Shown: positions 27,347 to 37,442, counted from the stretch's first letter. The stretch is 64,000 nt of DNA from an uncultured Pelagibacteraceae bacterium (GCA_902579105.1 CACHFM010000002.1:1-64000), one strand, 5' to 3'. Notes: generated by a model from the letters alone, not told the origin. Made by a program: numbers and translations.

Positions 27347-28280
27347 TTATTTTGAAATACTAAGAGCTGGAATTAATACGACCTTTCAAGACAAAGGAAG
27401 AAATAATTTATACCATATTGGCATTCCTTTTAGTGGAGCTATGGATAATAGAAATTATTTGTTAGCAAATAAACTAGTTGGTAATAAATTAGATTTACCC
27501 GTTATAGAGTTTGCATATCAAGGTCCATTATTAAAGTACAATGGTGATAAAATTAACATTGCAATTACGGGAGACGTTATATTTGAGCTAAAAAAAAAAG
27601 ATAATAAAATTCAGGGAAATTGTTATGAAAGTTATCAATTAGAAAATGGAGATGAGATTGATATTCTATCAACAAATAAATCTGTTTATGGTTATTTATC
27701 TATTAGTGGTGAGTATAACGTAAAATTACAGTGGGGAAGTTGTTCAATAAACACAAAAGCTAATATTGGTTCTAACAATGGTAAAAAATTTGATAATGGT
27801 CAAAAAATAAATATTTCTAAAATAAATTTAAATCAAGAAAAAAAGAAAACTAATTATCTTAATTCAAAAGTAGAAAATATAAGAGTAATTAAAGGAACAA
27901 ATTTCGATTATTTTTCTGAGGACGGAAAAAAAATTTTTTTTGAAAAGGAATTTATTGTTTCGAAATTATCTGACAGAATGGGTATGAGACTAGAAGGACC
28001 CAAGATAGAGAATATTGTTAACACTAATATTAAATCAGAAGGTTTGTTGAAAGGCGTAATTCAAGTTCCAACTGATGGCAATCCTATTATCATGCTTTCA
28101 GATCATGGTACAATAGGAGGTTATCCAAAAATTGGCGTTGTAATAAGTGCTGATTATGACAGGCTAGTTCAAATATCTCCCGGTTCAAAAATTAAATTTA
28201 AAGAAATTGAATTATCAGATGCTGAAACTTTATTTAAATTATATGAGATGGAAACTCAAAATTTAATCTCACAAATTTGA
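27336..28280 (+). CDS. pxpC: 5-oxoprolinase subunit C (KipA/biotin-dependent carboxylase-like)
   Basis: A 314-residue KipA/PxpC protein: EILRAGINTTFQDKGR, the GIPFSGAMDNRNYLLAN signature, VIEFAYQGPLL, RVIKGTNFDYF, the SDRMGMRLEGP motif and GTIGGYPKIGVVISAD. It forms the catalytic complex with PxpA and PxpB that turns 5-oxoproline into glutamate at the cost of ATP. Its stop overlaps the EamA transporter start (TGATG), coupling the two. Confidence 0.94.
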   Translation: MSNNYFEILRAGINTTFQDKGRNNLYHIGIPFSGAMDNRNYLLANKLVGNKLDLPVIEFAYQGPLLKYNGDKINIAITGDVIFELKKKDNKIQGNCYESYQLENGDEIDILSTNKSVYGYLSISGEYNVKLQWGSCSINTKANIGSNNGKKFDNGQKINISKINLNQEKKKTNYLNSKVENIRVIKGTNFDYFSEDGKKIFFEKEFIVSKLSDRMGMRLEGPKIENIVNTNIKSEGLLKGVIQVPTDGNPIIMLSDHGTIGGYPKIGVVISADYDRLVQISPGSKIKFKEIELSDAETLFKLYEMETQNLISQI

Positions 28281-29149
28281 TGAATATAATTCAAAAGTTA
28301 CCAGGTCCCTTTTTAATATTTTTAGGTGCATTTTGTTTAAGTTTTGGAGGATTAATAGTAAAATCTTTTGAAGGAGCTACACTTTGGCAAATATTATTCT
28401 GGAGACAATTTTTTTTTGTTATCTTAGTTAGTATTTTTTTATTACTAACTTATAAAAAAAAAATATTTATTGCTTTATATGAATCTGGATTACCAGGTTT
28501 TTTTGGAGGAATAATACTTGGATGTGGATTTAGCGCCTATGTTTTTGCAATGTATAAAACTACAGTTGCTAACACTAATTTTATTATTCAAACTCAAGCA
28601 ATTTTTTTAGCAATTTTTGGTTATTTATTTTTAAGAGAAAGGATATCCAAATTAACATTAGTTTCCATAATTCTTGCCATTATGGGAATTATATTAATGG
28701 TTGGCAATTCTTTATCACCAGGACAATTATCTGGAAATCTAGTTGCTTTTATAATGCCAATCTCTTTTGCAATTTTAATAATAATAGTAAGAAAATATCC
28801 AAAGGTAGATATGATACCATTACAACTTTTTGCAGGAATAGTTGCAATGCTAATAGGTTATTTTGTTTCTATAAAAATCAATATATCTACAAATGATATT
28901 TTGTTAGCTTTTATTGCTGGTTTTTTTCAAGTTGGACTTGGATTTATTTTTATAACTATAGGTGCAAAAAAGACTTTATCAGCAACGGTAGGAATTTTAA
29001 TGATGACTGAAGCTGTCTTTGGTCCTTTTTGGGCTTGGATGTTTTTAAAAGAAACACCACAATTAATTGCATTAATAGGTGGTTCAATCATCATTATTGC
29101 AGTTTTAATTCAATTTTTTTTCTTGTTAAAAAACACTAAAAAAACCTAA
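28280..29149 (+). CDS. EamA-family (DMT) transporter in the oxoprolinase operon
   Basis: A 289-residue protein of ten hydrophobic helices in two EamA repeats (FLIFLGAFCLSFGGLIVKSF ... FLFLRERISKLTLV and a second half from LVAFIMPISFAILIII to FWAWMFLKETPQLIA). DMT proteins move amino acids, nucleotide sugars and other metabolites, often as exporters. Coupling to pxpC suggests a substrate related to oxoproline or glutamate, but this is context only. ATG at 28280 is preferred over the TTG at 28277. Confidence 0.88.
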   Translation: MNIIQKLPGPFLIFLGAFCLSFGGLIVKSFEGATLWQILFWRQFFFVILVSIFLLLTYKKKIFIALYESGLPGFFGGIILGCGFSAYVFAMYKTTVANTNFIIQTQAIFLAIFGYLFLRERISKLTLVSIILAIMGIILMVGNSLSPGQLSGNLVAFIMPISFAILIIIVRKYPKVDMIPLQLFAGIVAMLIGYFVSIKINISTNDILLAFIAGFFQVGLGFIFITIGAKKTLSATVGILMMTEAVFGPFWAWMFLKETPQLIALIGGSIIIIAVLIQFFFLLKNTKKT

Positions 29150-29180
29150 AATAATTTAATTATTTGTGATATAAATTTTG

Positions 29181-29320
29181 TACGGGAGAGACTACTTGAC
29201 TGTAGCGCCGAAGGAGCAACCACCCCGGAAACTCTCAGGCAAAAGGACCGTACATATTAACTCTGGAAAGAGAATTATTCTCGCCGAAGGAGCAAATCTC
29301 TCAGGCAAAAAGACAGAGGG
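29181..29320 (+). ncRNA. Tandem glycine riboswitch
   Basis: Two aptamers in series, 29181-29254 and about 29257-29326. Each contains the conserved GCCGAAGGAGCAA core (29208 and 29283) and CTCTCAGGCAAAA with AGGAC or AGAC closing its helix. This is the cooperative glycine riboswitch widely found ahead of glycine cleavage genes and reported in SAR11. No terminator hairpin lies between aptamer 2 and gcvT, so control is probably at translation or by the aptamer-2 P1 helix, whose extended form would include the Shine-Dalgarno-like GAGGGGG (29316-29322) and the start codon A. Confidence 0.96.
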
Positions 29321-29325
29321 GGTTA

Positions 29326-30441
29326 ATGAGAGTTAATATGGAAACAAAAAAAACATCTTTAAATAATCTTCACCAAAGAAATCAAGCTAAGTTTGTTGAG
29401 TTTGCTGGTTACGAGATGCCCATACAATATAGCAAAGGTATTATTGAAGAACATAAATTTACAAGAAAACATTCTGGAATTTTTGATGTTTCTCATATGG
29501 GTCAGTTATTTATTTATGGAGGAGAAGATTTAACTATAGAACTTGAAAAAATTTTTCCACTAGATTTAAAGAATTTAAAACAAAACAGTTCAAAATATAG
29601 TTTTTTAATGAATGAAGAGGCTGGAATATATGATGATTTGATAATCACAAAAATTGATGAAGGTTATCTCATCATATTAAACGCAGCATGCAAAGAAAAT
29701 GATTTTCAAATTTTATCGAAATTATTAGGTGGTAATTTTAAAATGATTTTAGACAACGAAAGAGCTTTAGTAGCACTTCAAGGACCTAGATCTGTTGAAA
29801 TTTTAAACTCAGTTTTAAATGGAGTTGAGAAATTGAATTTTATGACAGGCAAATGGATTGATTTTGAAAATCAAAGATTATTTGTGACAAGATCTGGATA
29901 CACCGGTGAAGATGGATTCGAAATATCTATATTAAATGATTTTGCTGAAGAGTTTACTCAAAAATTAATTGATAAAGGAGCACAACTTATAGGACTTGGG
30001 GCAAGAGATACTTTGAGATTAGAAGCTGGACTATGCTTATATGGTCATGAATTAGATATTAATAAAACCCCAGTTGAAGCAAACCTTAAATGGGCAATAT
30101 CAAAAGAAAGATTGTCAAATGGAGGGTTTGTTGGATCTGAGAAAATTATGAACCAAATTCAAGGTGGAACAAGCCAAATAAGAGTTGGTATTAAACCAGA
30201 AGGTAGATTAATTGCTAGAGAAAAAACAAAAATTTTTAAAGAAACTGAAACGCAAATTGGAGAAATCACAAGTGGAACTTTTGGTCCAAGTGTAAATGGA
30301 CCAATAGCTATGGGATATGTTGATAAAGAATTTTCAAAAATAGATACTAAGATTTTGCTTGAAGTAAGAGGAAAAAAATATCCAGCAAATATTTGTGAGT
30401 TACCATTTTATAAAAAAAATTATGTGAAAGGAGTAAATTAA
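29326..30441 (+). CDS. gcvT: Glycine cleavage system T protein (aminomethyltransferase)
   Basis: A 371-residue T protein: [81 protein letters not shown] with the folate/aminomethyl-binding Arg-Asp, and a C-terminal GYVDKEFSK. It moves the methylene group of glycine from the H-protein lipoyl arm to tetrahydrofolate. Two starts fit (29326 and 29338); 29326 places GAGGGGG 4 bases upstream inside the riboswitch helix. First gene of gcvTHP. Confidence 0.97.
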   Translation: MRVNMETKKTSLNNLHQRNQAKFVEFAGYEMPIQYSKGIIEEHKFTRKHSGIFDVSHMGQLFIYGGEDLTIELEKIFPLDLKNLKQNSSKYSFLMNEEAGIYDDLIITKIDEGYLIILNAACKENDFQILSKLLGGNFKMILDNERALVALQGPRSVEILNSVLNGVEKLNFMTGKWIDFENQRLFVTRSGYTGEDGFEISILNDFAEEFTQKLIDKGAQLIGLGARDTLRLEAGLCLYGHELDINKTPVEANLKWAISKERLSNGGFVGSEKIMNQIQGGTSQIRVGIKPEGRLIAREKTKIFKETETQIGEITSGTFGPSVNGPIAMGYVDKEFSKIDTKILLEVRGKKYPANICELPFYKKNYVKGVN

Positions 30442-30821
30442 TGAGTGAAGTAAAATTTTCAAAGGAACATGAGTGGATTACTTTAGAAGGAGATGTAGCC
30501 ACCATAGGCATTACAAAGCATGCAACAGAAATGCTTGGAGATATAGTTTTTGCAGAACTTCCTGAAAAAGGATCTAATGTTGAAAAAGATGGTACAGCAG
30601 GAGTAGTAGAGTCAACTAAGGCAGCAAGCGATGTATATACTCCGGTAAGTGGAGAAGTTATGGATACCAATCAAACAATTGTGGATGATCCTTCAAAAAT
30701 TAATGAAGATCCCGAAGGTTCAGCTTGGTTTTTTAAATTGAAGATCAAAGATAACTCCGAACTGGATTCATTGATGAATAGAGAAGAATATGAAAAATTT
30801 TCAAAAGAAAGTAGTAGTTAA
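30441..30821 (+). CDS. gcvH: Glycine cleavage system H protein (lipoyl carrier)
   Basis: A 126-residue lipoyl carrier: [42 protein letters not shown] with the lipoylated Lys60, and a C-terminal [10 protein letters not shown]. It shuttles the aminomethyl group between the P, T and L proteins. Start overlaps the gcvT stop by one base, and the gcvP ATG follows its stop directly. The L protein (lipoamide dehydrogenase) is not in this window, as is usual because it is shared with other complexes. Confidence 0.97.
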   Translation: MSEVKFSKEHEWITLEGDVATIGITKHATEMLGDIVFAELPEKGSNVEKDGTAGVVESTKAASDVYTPVSGEVMDTNQTIVDDPSKINEDPEGSAWFFKLKIKDNSELDSLMNREEYEKFSKESSS

Positions 30822-33680
30822 ATGTTAAAAAACGCTCAAAAGGATTTTATTCAAAGACATATTGGTCCTTCAGAAGAAGAGCAAAATATAATGCTTAAAG
30901 AGTTAGGATTTAAAAATCTAGATGAATTAATTAAAAACACTGTACCAGAAAAAATTCTTTTTAAAGATGATTTAGGTATTGGTGATCCTAATTCTGAATA
31001 TAAAGCACTAAGAAAGCTAAAAAACATTTCAAAAAAAAATAAAGTATATTCTAGTTTTATTGGCATGGGGTACTACGGAACTTATACTCCATATGTAATA
31101 TTAAGAAATATTTTAGAAAATCCAGGATGGTACACTTCTTATACACCATATCAACCAGAGGTAGCTCAAGGAAGACTTGAGATGTTATTAAACTTTCAAC
31201 AAATGGTAATTGATTTTACAGGAATGGATATTGCTAATGCATCTTTATTAGATGAAGGTACTGCCGCAGCTGAAGCAGTAGGTTTAAGTTATAGAATTAC
31301 TAAATCTAAAACAAAAAAAGTTTTTGTTTCAAAAAATTGTCATCCACAAACGATTGAAGTTGTTAAAACAAGAGCAGAACCTTTAGGATTAGAAATAATA
31401 GTTGGAGATGAAGATAAAGATATTAAAGAAGAAGTTATTTGTGGTATTATTCAATATCCAGGAACATTAGGTGACATTAAAGATCCAAGTGAAGCTATAA
31501 GTAAAATTCACAAACATAATGGTAAAGCCGTACTAGTTTGTGACTTATTAGCTTTAGCAAAATTAAAAACGCCGGCAGAATTAGGCGCAGATATTGCGGT
31601 GGGTAGCTCTCAAAGATTTGGTATACCGATGGGATATGGTGGTCCACATGCAGCATTTTTTGCTACTAAAGATGAGTACAAAAGATCAATGCCAGGAAGA
31701 ATAGTAGGTGTTTCAGTAGATCGACATGGAAAAAAAGCTTACAGACTTGCTCTTCAAACAAGGGAACAACATATTAGAAGGGATAAAGCTACTAGTAATA
31801 TTTGTACCGCTCAAGCTTTGTTAGCAATAGTTTCTGCAGCCTATGCGATTTATCATGGTCCAAAAGGAATTAGAAAAATATCAGAAAGTGTTTCACAATT
31901 AACAAAAAATTTTGCAGACAAGTTAAAACAATCAGGCTACGAACTTTATTCAAATCATTTTTTTGACACTGTAACAGTTAAAACTTTAGATAAGACAGAT
32001 AAAATTTATAAAAATGCATTAGATCAAGGAGTTAATATTAGAAAAGTTAATTCTGAGATGTTAGCAGTTTCTTTTGATGAGAGGAAAAATCTTTATAGAG
32101 CAAATCAATTATTAAAAATTTTTAATTGTTCTGAAACGATAAAGGAAACAATGAACGAGAGCTTATCTAATTTGCCTAAAAATTTATTAAGAACCTCAAC
32201 CTATCTAGATCATCCTGTATTTAATAATTATCATTCAGAAACAGAGATGCTTAGATATTTAAAAAGATTAGAAGACTCAGATATAGCTTTAAATAAATCA
32301 ATGATTGCATTGGGTTCTTGTACAATGAAATTAAATGCAGTGTCTGAAATGATACCAATTACATGGAAAGAATTTTCACAACCACATCCTTTTTCTCCAG
32401 TAGAGCAAATGGATGGTTATAGAGAATTATTTACAGATTTAAAAAATTGGCTTAGATCAATTACAGGTTTTTCAGGTGTATCATTGCAACCAAATGCTGG
32501 AGCTCAAGGAGAGTTTGCTGGTTTAATGGTTATTCGTAAATTTCATGAAAAAAATCATGAAGACAATCGAAATGTTTGTTTAATACCAAGTTCAGCTCAT
32601 GGCACAAACCCTGCAAGTGCACAAATGGTAGGCATGAAAGTAGTTGTTGTTAAATGTGATCAACATGGAAATGTAGATTTTGAAGATTTAAAAAATAAAG
32701 CTGAAGAACATTCAAATAATCTTGCCGCATTAATGGTCACTTATCCTTCAACGCACGGTGTTTTTGAAGAAAAGATAACTGATATATGTGAACTTGTTCA
32801 TAAGCATGGAGGTCAAGTTTATATGGATGGTGCAAATTTAAATGCATTAGTAGGAATTGCAAAACCAGGTAAATTTGGTCCTGACGTTTGCCATATTAAT
32901 TTACATAAAACATTTTGTATACCACATGGAGGAGGCGGACCAGGCATGGGGCCGATAGCATGCAAAAAACATTTAGAAGGTTTTTTACCTAAACATTCTG
33001 TAATTAAAGATTGTGGACCTGCCACTGGTATCGGAGCTGTCTCTGCTGCACCTTGGGGAAGTGCAAGTATTTTATCAATTTCGTGGATGTATATTAAAAT
33101 GATGGGATCTGAAGGTTTAAAAAAAGCCTCGCAAGTAGCCATATTAAATGCAAATTATATTGCACATAAACTAAAAAAATCATTTCCAATCTTATATAAA
33201 GGAAAAAGTGGGAATGTTGCCCATGAGTGCATTATAGATATTAGAAAAATTAAGTCAGATACAGGTATAACAGAAGAGGATATTGCAAAACGATTAATAG
33301 ATTTTGGATACCATGCTCCCACTATGTCTTGGCCAGTAGCAGGTACTATGATGATTGAACCTACAGAAAGTGAAAGTTTAAAGGAAATAAACAGATTTTG
33401 TTCTACGCTTGAAAAAATTAAAACCGAAATCGATAAAATTCAGAATGATAAATATGATAAAATTGATAATCCTCTTAAGAATGCGCCACATACTCACCTT
33501 GAATTAACATCAGACAAATGGGATCATAAATATGAAAGAGAAGAAGCAGCTTATCCATCTGAATTTTTAAAGACAGCCAAGTATTGGCCACCAGTTGGAA
33601 GAGTAGATAATGTTTATGGTGATAAAAATTTATTTTGTACATGCCCATCCATTGAGGAGTATGAAGATACAGCGGCGTAA
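30822..33680 (+). CDS. gcvP: Glycine dehydrogenase (decarboxylating), single-chain P protein
   Basis: A 952-residue single polypeptide rather than split GcvPA/GcvPB. The N-terminal half carries FIQRHIGPSEEEQ and GMGYYGTYTPYVILRNI; the C-terminal half carries the PLP lysine in DVCHINLHKTFCIPHGGGGPGMG near residue 700 and AHGTNPASAQM. It decarboxylates glycine and loads the aminomethyl group on GcvH. With gcvT and gcvH it supplies one-carbon units, the pathway that also generates formate for the fds operon at 41-47 kb. Confidence 0.98.
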   Translation: MLKNAQKDFIQRHIGPSEEEQNIMLKELGFKNLDELIKNTVPEKILFKDDLGIGDPNSEYKALRKLKNISKKNKVYSSFIGMGYYGTYTPYVILRNILENPGWYTSYTPYQPEVAQGRLEMLLNFQQMVIDFTGMDIANASLLDEGTAAAEAVGLSYRITKSKTKKVFVSKNCHPQTIEVVKTRAEPLGLEIIVGDEDKDIKEEVICGIIQYPGTLGDIKDPSEAISKIHKHNGKAVLVCDLLALAKLKTPAELGADIAVGSSQRFGIPMGYGGPHAAFFATKDEYKRSMPGRIVGVSVDRHGKKAYRLALQTREQHIRRDKATSNICTAQALLAIVSAAYAIYHGPKGIRKISESVSQLTKNFADKLKQSGYELYSNHFFDTVTVKTLDKTDKIYKNALDQGVNIRKVNSEMLAVSFDERKNLYRANQLLKIFNCSETIKETMNESLSNLPKNLLRTSTYLDHPVFNNYHSETEMLRYLKRLEDSDIALNKSMIALGSCTMKLNAVSEMIPITWKEFSQPHPFSPVEQMDGYRELFTDLKNWLRSITGFSGVSLQPNAGAQGEFAGLMVIRKFHEKNHEDNRNVCLIPSSAHGTNPASAQMVGMKVVVVKCDQHGNVDFEDLKNKAEEHSNNLAALMVTYPSTHGVFEEKITDICELVHKHGGQVYMDGANLNALVGIAKPGKFGPDVCHINLHKTFCIPHGGGGPGMGPIACKKHLEGFLPKHSVIKDCGPATGIGAVSAAPWGSASILSISWMYIKMMGSEGLKKASQVAILNANYIAHKLKKSFPILYKGKSGNVAHECIIDIRKIKSDTGITEEDIAKRLIDFGYHAPTMSWPVAGTMMIEPTESESLKEINRFCSTLEKIKTEIDKIQNDKYDKIDNPLKNAPHTHLELTSDKWDHKYEREEAAYPSEFLKTAKYWPPVGRVDNVYGDKNLFCTCPSIEEYEDTAA

Positions 33681-33690
33681 AAATTATTAA

Positions 33691-34935
33691 ATGAAAATTG
33701 CCGTAGTAGGATCAGGAATATCAGGATTAAGTGCTGCTTACTATTTATCAAAAAAACATAAAGTAGATCTTTTCGAAAAAGAAAATCAATTTGGCGGTCA
33801 TGCAAACACTCTCAATGTTAAATATGATTTAAATAAAGAAATTAATGTAGATATCGGATTTATGGTTTTCAATAAAAAAACATATCCAAATTTAATTAAT
33901 TTTTTTTCAGAAAATAATATAAAAATTGAAAAAAGCGACATGTCATTTTCAGTATCTGAAACAAATGACGGCATAGAGTATTGTGGCAAAGGGATTAAGG
34001 GTATTTTTTCAAATAAGAAAAACTTATTTAACATAAAATTTATCAAAATGTTTTTTGAGATAATAAGTTTTTACAAAAATTGTGAAAAGTTAGAAATTAA
34101 TAAAGATAATAAAAAAACATTAGGTGAATATTTAGAAGAAATAAAAATTTCAAAATATTTTATTAATTATCATATTATACCAATGGTATCAGCAATATGG
34201 TCTATGCCCCCTTACGAGTCCTCTCAAATGCCATTAACATTTTTTTTAAATTTTTTTAAAAATCATGGATTATTTAAATTAAAAAATAGACCACAGTGGT
34301 ATACTGTTGAAAATCGAAGCAAAACTTATGTTAACAAAATTATTGATCAGATTAGTGGAGAACATTTTAAAAATTACAATATAAATAAAGTTGGTAGAAA
34401 TGATTATGGAGTTAAAATTTATTATGGTGGAGAAAATGAATTTTTTGATTATGACAAGGTAGTAATTGCAACACATGCAGATGAAGCTTTACGCATGATT
34501 CATAACCCAACAGTAGAAGAAAAAAAAATTTTAAAAAATTTTAAGTATAGAGAAAACATAGCAGTAATACATTTTGATGAATCTATTATGCCAAAAAATA
34601 AAAAAGCATGGTGTTCTTGGAATTCATCAATGAGCAAAGAAAATATTGAAAAAACATCAGTTACATATTGGTTAAATCAATTGCAAAACTTAAAAATAAA
34701 AAGAAATATATTTTTAACAATAAATCCGTTTATAAAAATACCTGAGAACAAAGTATTTAAAAAAGTCTTATTTACTCACCCTTATTACGATAATGATGCA
34801 TTAAGTAATCAAATTAATTTAGCTAATATTCAGAATAAAAAAAATATTTTATTTTGTGGGAGTTATTTTGGTTACGGTTTCCATGAAGATGGAATAAAGT
34901 CTTCAATTGATATGATGAATTCAATTAATGATTAA
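33691..34935 (+). CDS. FAD-dependent amine oxidase-like protein (COG2907 type)
   Basis: A 414-residue flavoprotein. GSGISGLSAAYYLSKKHKVDLFEKE at 8-32 is a Rossmann FAD-binding motif and FGGHANT follows. VIATHADEALRMI (about 256-268) is typical of the NAD(P)/FAD-binding proteins found beside DUF1365 and CFA-like methyltransferases, and the C-terminal CGSYFGYGFHEDG closes the FAD site. It overlaps the DUF1365 gene by 8 bases. In Rhodobacter a related cluster under sigmaE/ChrR makes methylated furan fatty acids; from memory a flavoprotein acts there as a fatty acyl desaturase. Lipid substrate is inferred. Confidence 0.8.
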   Translation: MKIAVVGSGISGLSAAYYLSKKHKVDLFEKENQFGGHANTLNVKYDLNKEINVDIGFMVFNKKTYPNLINFFSENNIKIEKSDMSFSVSETNDGIEYCGKGIKGIFSNKKNLFNIKFIKMFFEIISFYKNCEKLEINKDNKKTLGEYLEEIKISKYFINYHIIPMVSAIWSMPPYESSQMPLTFFLNFFKNHGLFKLKNRPQWYTVENRSKTYVNKIIDQISGEHFKNYNINKVGRNDYGVKIYYGGENEFFDYDKVVIATHADEALRMIHNPTVEEKKILKNFKYRENIAVIHFDESIMPKNKKAWCSWNSSMSKENIEKTSVTYWLNQLQNLKIKRNIFLTINPFIKIPENKVFKKVLFTHPYYDNDALSNQINLANIQNKKNILFCGSYFGYGFHEDGIKSSIDMMNSIND

Positions 34936-35695
34936 AAATTCTTTTATTTACACAGGAAATGTTGTTCATAAAAGATTTAAGCCTAAAATTCATTTTTTCA
35001 AATATAAAGTATTTTCATTATTAATAGATTTATCAGAAATACATTTATTAGATAAAGATTTAAAAATTTTTTCTTACAACAAATTCAATATTATTAGTTT
35101 CTATGACAAGGATCACGGACCAAGAGATGGTAGCTCTGTTAAAAATTGGGTAATAGATAATCTAAAAAAAAATAACATAGACACTAACGACATCCAAATA
35201 AAACTTTTATGCTATCCAAGAATATTTGGTTATGTTTTTAACCCATTAAGCGTATTTTACGTATATGACAAAAACTTAAATTTAATATCTATTTTATATG
35301 AAGTTAAAAATACTTTTGGAGAACAACATACCTATGTTTTTAAAAGTGATATTAATAATAATTTAGTTCAGCACATGTGTAAGAAAAAATTTCATGTATC
35401 TCCTTTTATAGAAATGGATTGTGTTTATTTTTTTAGATTATTAAAACCAGGCAATAAAATATCTGTGATCATTGACCAAAATGACAAAGAAGGTAAAATT
35501 CTATATGCATCTCAAGATGGCGTAAAAAGTGAAATAACCAACGCAAATTTGACTAAATCATACCTAAAACACCCATTAATGACTTTTAAGATTATATTAG
35601 CGATACATTTTGAGGCATTTAAATTGTGGAGTAAAGGAATTAAATTTATTAAAAAAAAATTTAAGATTAAAAATAATATAACTGTAGAAAATTAA
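34928..35695 (+). CDS. DUF1365 protein
   Basis: A 255-residue protein recognised as DUF1365: FIYTGNVVHKRFKPKIHFFKYKVF at the start, the LLCYPRIFGYVFNPLSVFYVYD signature near residues 97-118, EVKNTFGEQHTY, and a KKFHVSPFIEMDCVYFF stretch. No catalytic motif is assigned. It is consistently found between a COG2907 flavoprotein and a CFA-like methyltransferase. Overlaps of 8 and 1 bases on the two sides indicate one transcript. It may be membrane-associated through the hydrophobic segments. Confidence 0.85.
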   Translation: MIKNSFIYTGNVVHKRFKPKIHFFKYKVFSLLIDLSEIHLLDKDLKIFSYNKFNIISFYDKDHGPRDGSSVKNWVIDNLKKNNIDTNDIQIKLLCYPRIFGYVFNPLSVFYVYDKNLNLISILYEVKNTFGEQHTYVFKSDINNNLVQHMCKKKFHVSPFIEMDCVYFFRLLKPGNKISVIIDQNDKEGKILYASQDGVKSEITNANLTKSYLKHPLMTFKIILAIHFEAFKLWSKGIKFIKKKFKIKNNITVEN

Positions 35696-36873
35696 TGTTT
35701 GTATATAAAACATCAGATAAATTGGTTTTTAACATTCTAAAAAGTATTAATTATGGTTACTTAGAAATCACTTCTATAGAAGGTGACATACTAAAATTTG
35801 GCAATCCAGAACATGATTTAAAAACTAGTTTAATTATAAAAAAACCAAATTTTACATATAATCTTATAAGGGGAGGTAGTATTGGATTTGCCGAATGTTA
35901 TATGAGAGGTGAGTTTGAAACAGATGACCTATCAAATTTAATTGAGCTAACAGCAAGAAATATTAAAGTTATATATAGATTTTCTGGATTACTTGATTTT
36001 CCAATAATTAATTTTGTTAAAAATAAACTAATTAAAAATACAAAGAGCAGAAGCAAAGAAAATATTGCCAAACATTATGATTTAGGAAACGATTTTTTTT
36101 CTCTTTGGTTAGATAATACTTTAACTTATTCAAGTGCTATTTTTGAGAAAGATACTAAGAGTTTATCTGAAGCTCAAAATAATAAATATCAAAAATTAAT
36201 TGATTTAATTAAACCTAATAATGGCGATAAGGTTTTGGAAATAGGATGTGGTTGGGGAGGTTTTGCCGAATACATTGGTAAAAAATACGATGTTAAACTT
36301 GATTGTATAACAATTTCAAAAAAACAGTTCGATTATACAAAAGAAAGAATTCATAATTGTGGATTAAATGAAAAAGTAAATATTGAGATTAAAGACTATC
36401 GAGATATTAAAGGTAAATATAACTCGATAGCTTCAATTGAAATGATTGAGGCTGTGGGTCAAAATTATTTAGAAAGTTATTTTAAAACAATTAAAGGGAA
36501 TCTTGCCGAAAATGGAAAGGCTGCTATTCAAGCGATTACCATAGATGATAGTTTATTTGATAGATATAAAAATAAACAAGACTTTATTCAAAAATATATA
36601 TTTCCAGGTGGTTTCCTTCCAAATAAGAATAGTATTAATAAATATGTTTCTAATAATGGGTTAACCATAAACTCTTATATTTCTTACGCAGATCATTACG
36701 CAAATACTTTAAAAATCTGGAGAGAAGAATTTAACAAAAAATGGAATTTAATTAAAAATCAAGGTTTTGACTTAACGTTTAAAAGAATGTGGGAATTTTA
36801 TTTATCTTATTGTGAGGCAGGCTTTAAATCAAAAAATATTGATCTAATACAATTTTCACTTCAAAATAAATAA
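35695..36873 (+). CDS. Cyclopropane-fatty-acyl-phospholipid synthase-like SAM methyltransferase
   Basis: A 392-residue CFA-synthase family protein: the NIAKHYDLGNDFFSLWLDNTLTYSSAIF segment near residues 122-149, SAM motif VLEIGCGWGGFAEYIG, SIEMIEAVGQ with the bicarbonate-associated Glu, and PGGFLPN. It methylates or cyclopropanates unsaturated acyl chains in membrane phospholipids. The context (flavoprotein, DUF1365) fits the subgroup making branched or furan fatty acids rather than plain cyclopropane, but this cannot be told from sequence. Its start overlaps the DUF1365 stop (TAATG). Confidence 0.9.
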   Translation: MFVYKTSDKLVFNILKSINYGYLEITSIEGDILKFGNPEHDLKTSLIIKKPNFTYNLIRGGSIGFAECYMRGEFETDDLSNLIELTARNIKVIYRFSGLLDFPIINFVKNKLIKNTKSRSKENIAKHYDLGNDFFSLWLDNTLTYSSAIFEKDTKSLSEAQNNKYQKLIDLIKPNNGDKVLEIGCGWGGFAEYIGKKYDVKLDCITISKKQFDYTKERIHNCGLNEKVNIEIKDYRDIKGKYNSIASIEMIEAVGQNYLESYFKTIKGNLAENGKAAIQAITIDDSLFDRYKNKQDFIQKYIFPGGFLPNKNSINKYVSNNGLTINSYISYADHYANTLKIWREEFNKKWNLIKNQGFDLTFKRMWEFYLSYCEAGFKSKNIDLIQFSLQNK

Positions 36874-36893
36874 AAGCAAGAAAGGGAAGTATT

Positions 36894-37442
36894 ATGCGAC
36901 ATATAAAAATTATTAGATCAATTTCATTGATAATTGCAATATTCTTAATTACAAGTTGTTCAAATAATAGTTCTATGAAACCAGAAGATTTCAAAAATAA
37001 AGAACCAAGACTAATAATCGAAGAATATTTAACCGGTAACGTAAAGGCTTGGGGAGTTTTACAAAATAGATCAGGTAAAGTTACAAGACAATTTTCAGCA
37101 GACTTAGACGGAACTTGGGATGGCAAACAATTAATTTTAAAAGAAAAATTTAATTGGGACGATGGAGAAGTTCAAAATAGAGAATGGATTATTAATAAAA
37201 TTGATGAAAATAACTATGAAGGAACTGCCGGAGATGTTGTGGGTAAAGCAAAAGGATATTCTTATGGACCAGCATTTAAATTTGAATATGTTTTATTGGT
37301 TCCAGTTAAGGGCAGAGAAATGAAAATTACTTTTGATGATTGGATATTTAAACAAGATGAAAGAGTTGCTATAAATAGAGCGACAATGACTAAATTTGGA
37401 ATTAAAGTAGCTGAATTGACCGTAGTATTTATTAAAGATTAA
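36894..37442 (+). CDS. DUF3833 lipoprotein
   Basis: A 182-residue protein with a lipobox: hydrophobic ISLIIAIFLITSC with Cys22 as the probable lipidated residue. The mature part has a lipocalin-like beta pattern with LIIEEYLTGNVKAWGVLQNR, FSADLDGTWDG and FDDWIFKQDERVAINRATMTKFG, recognised as DUF3833. It commonly neighbours CFA-type clusters and may bind or deliver lipid. Its Shine-Dalgarno is AGGGAAG at 36882-36888. Convergent 4-base overlap with the SDR gene. Confidence 0.82.
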   Translation: MRHIKIIRSISLIIAIFLITSCSNNSSMKPEDFKNKEPRLIIEEYLTGNVKAWGVLQNRSGKVTRQFSADLDGTWDGKQLILKEKFNWDDGEVQNREWIINKIDENNYEGTAGDVVGKAKGYSYGPAFKFEYVLLVPVKGREMKITFDDWIFKQDERVAINRATMTKFGIKVAELTVVFIKD

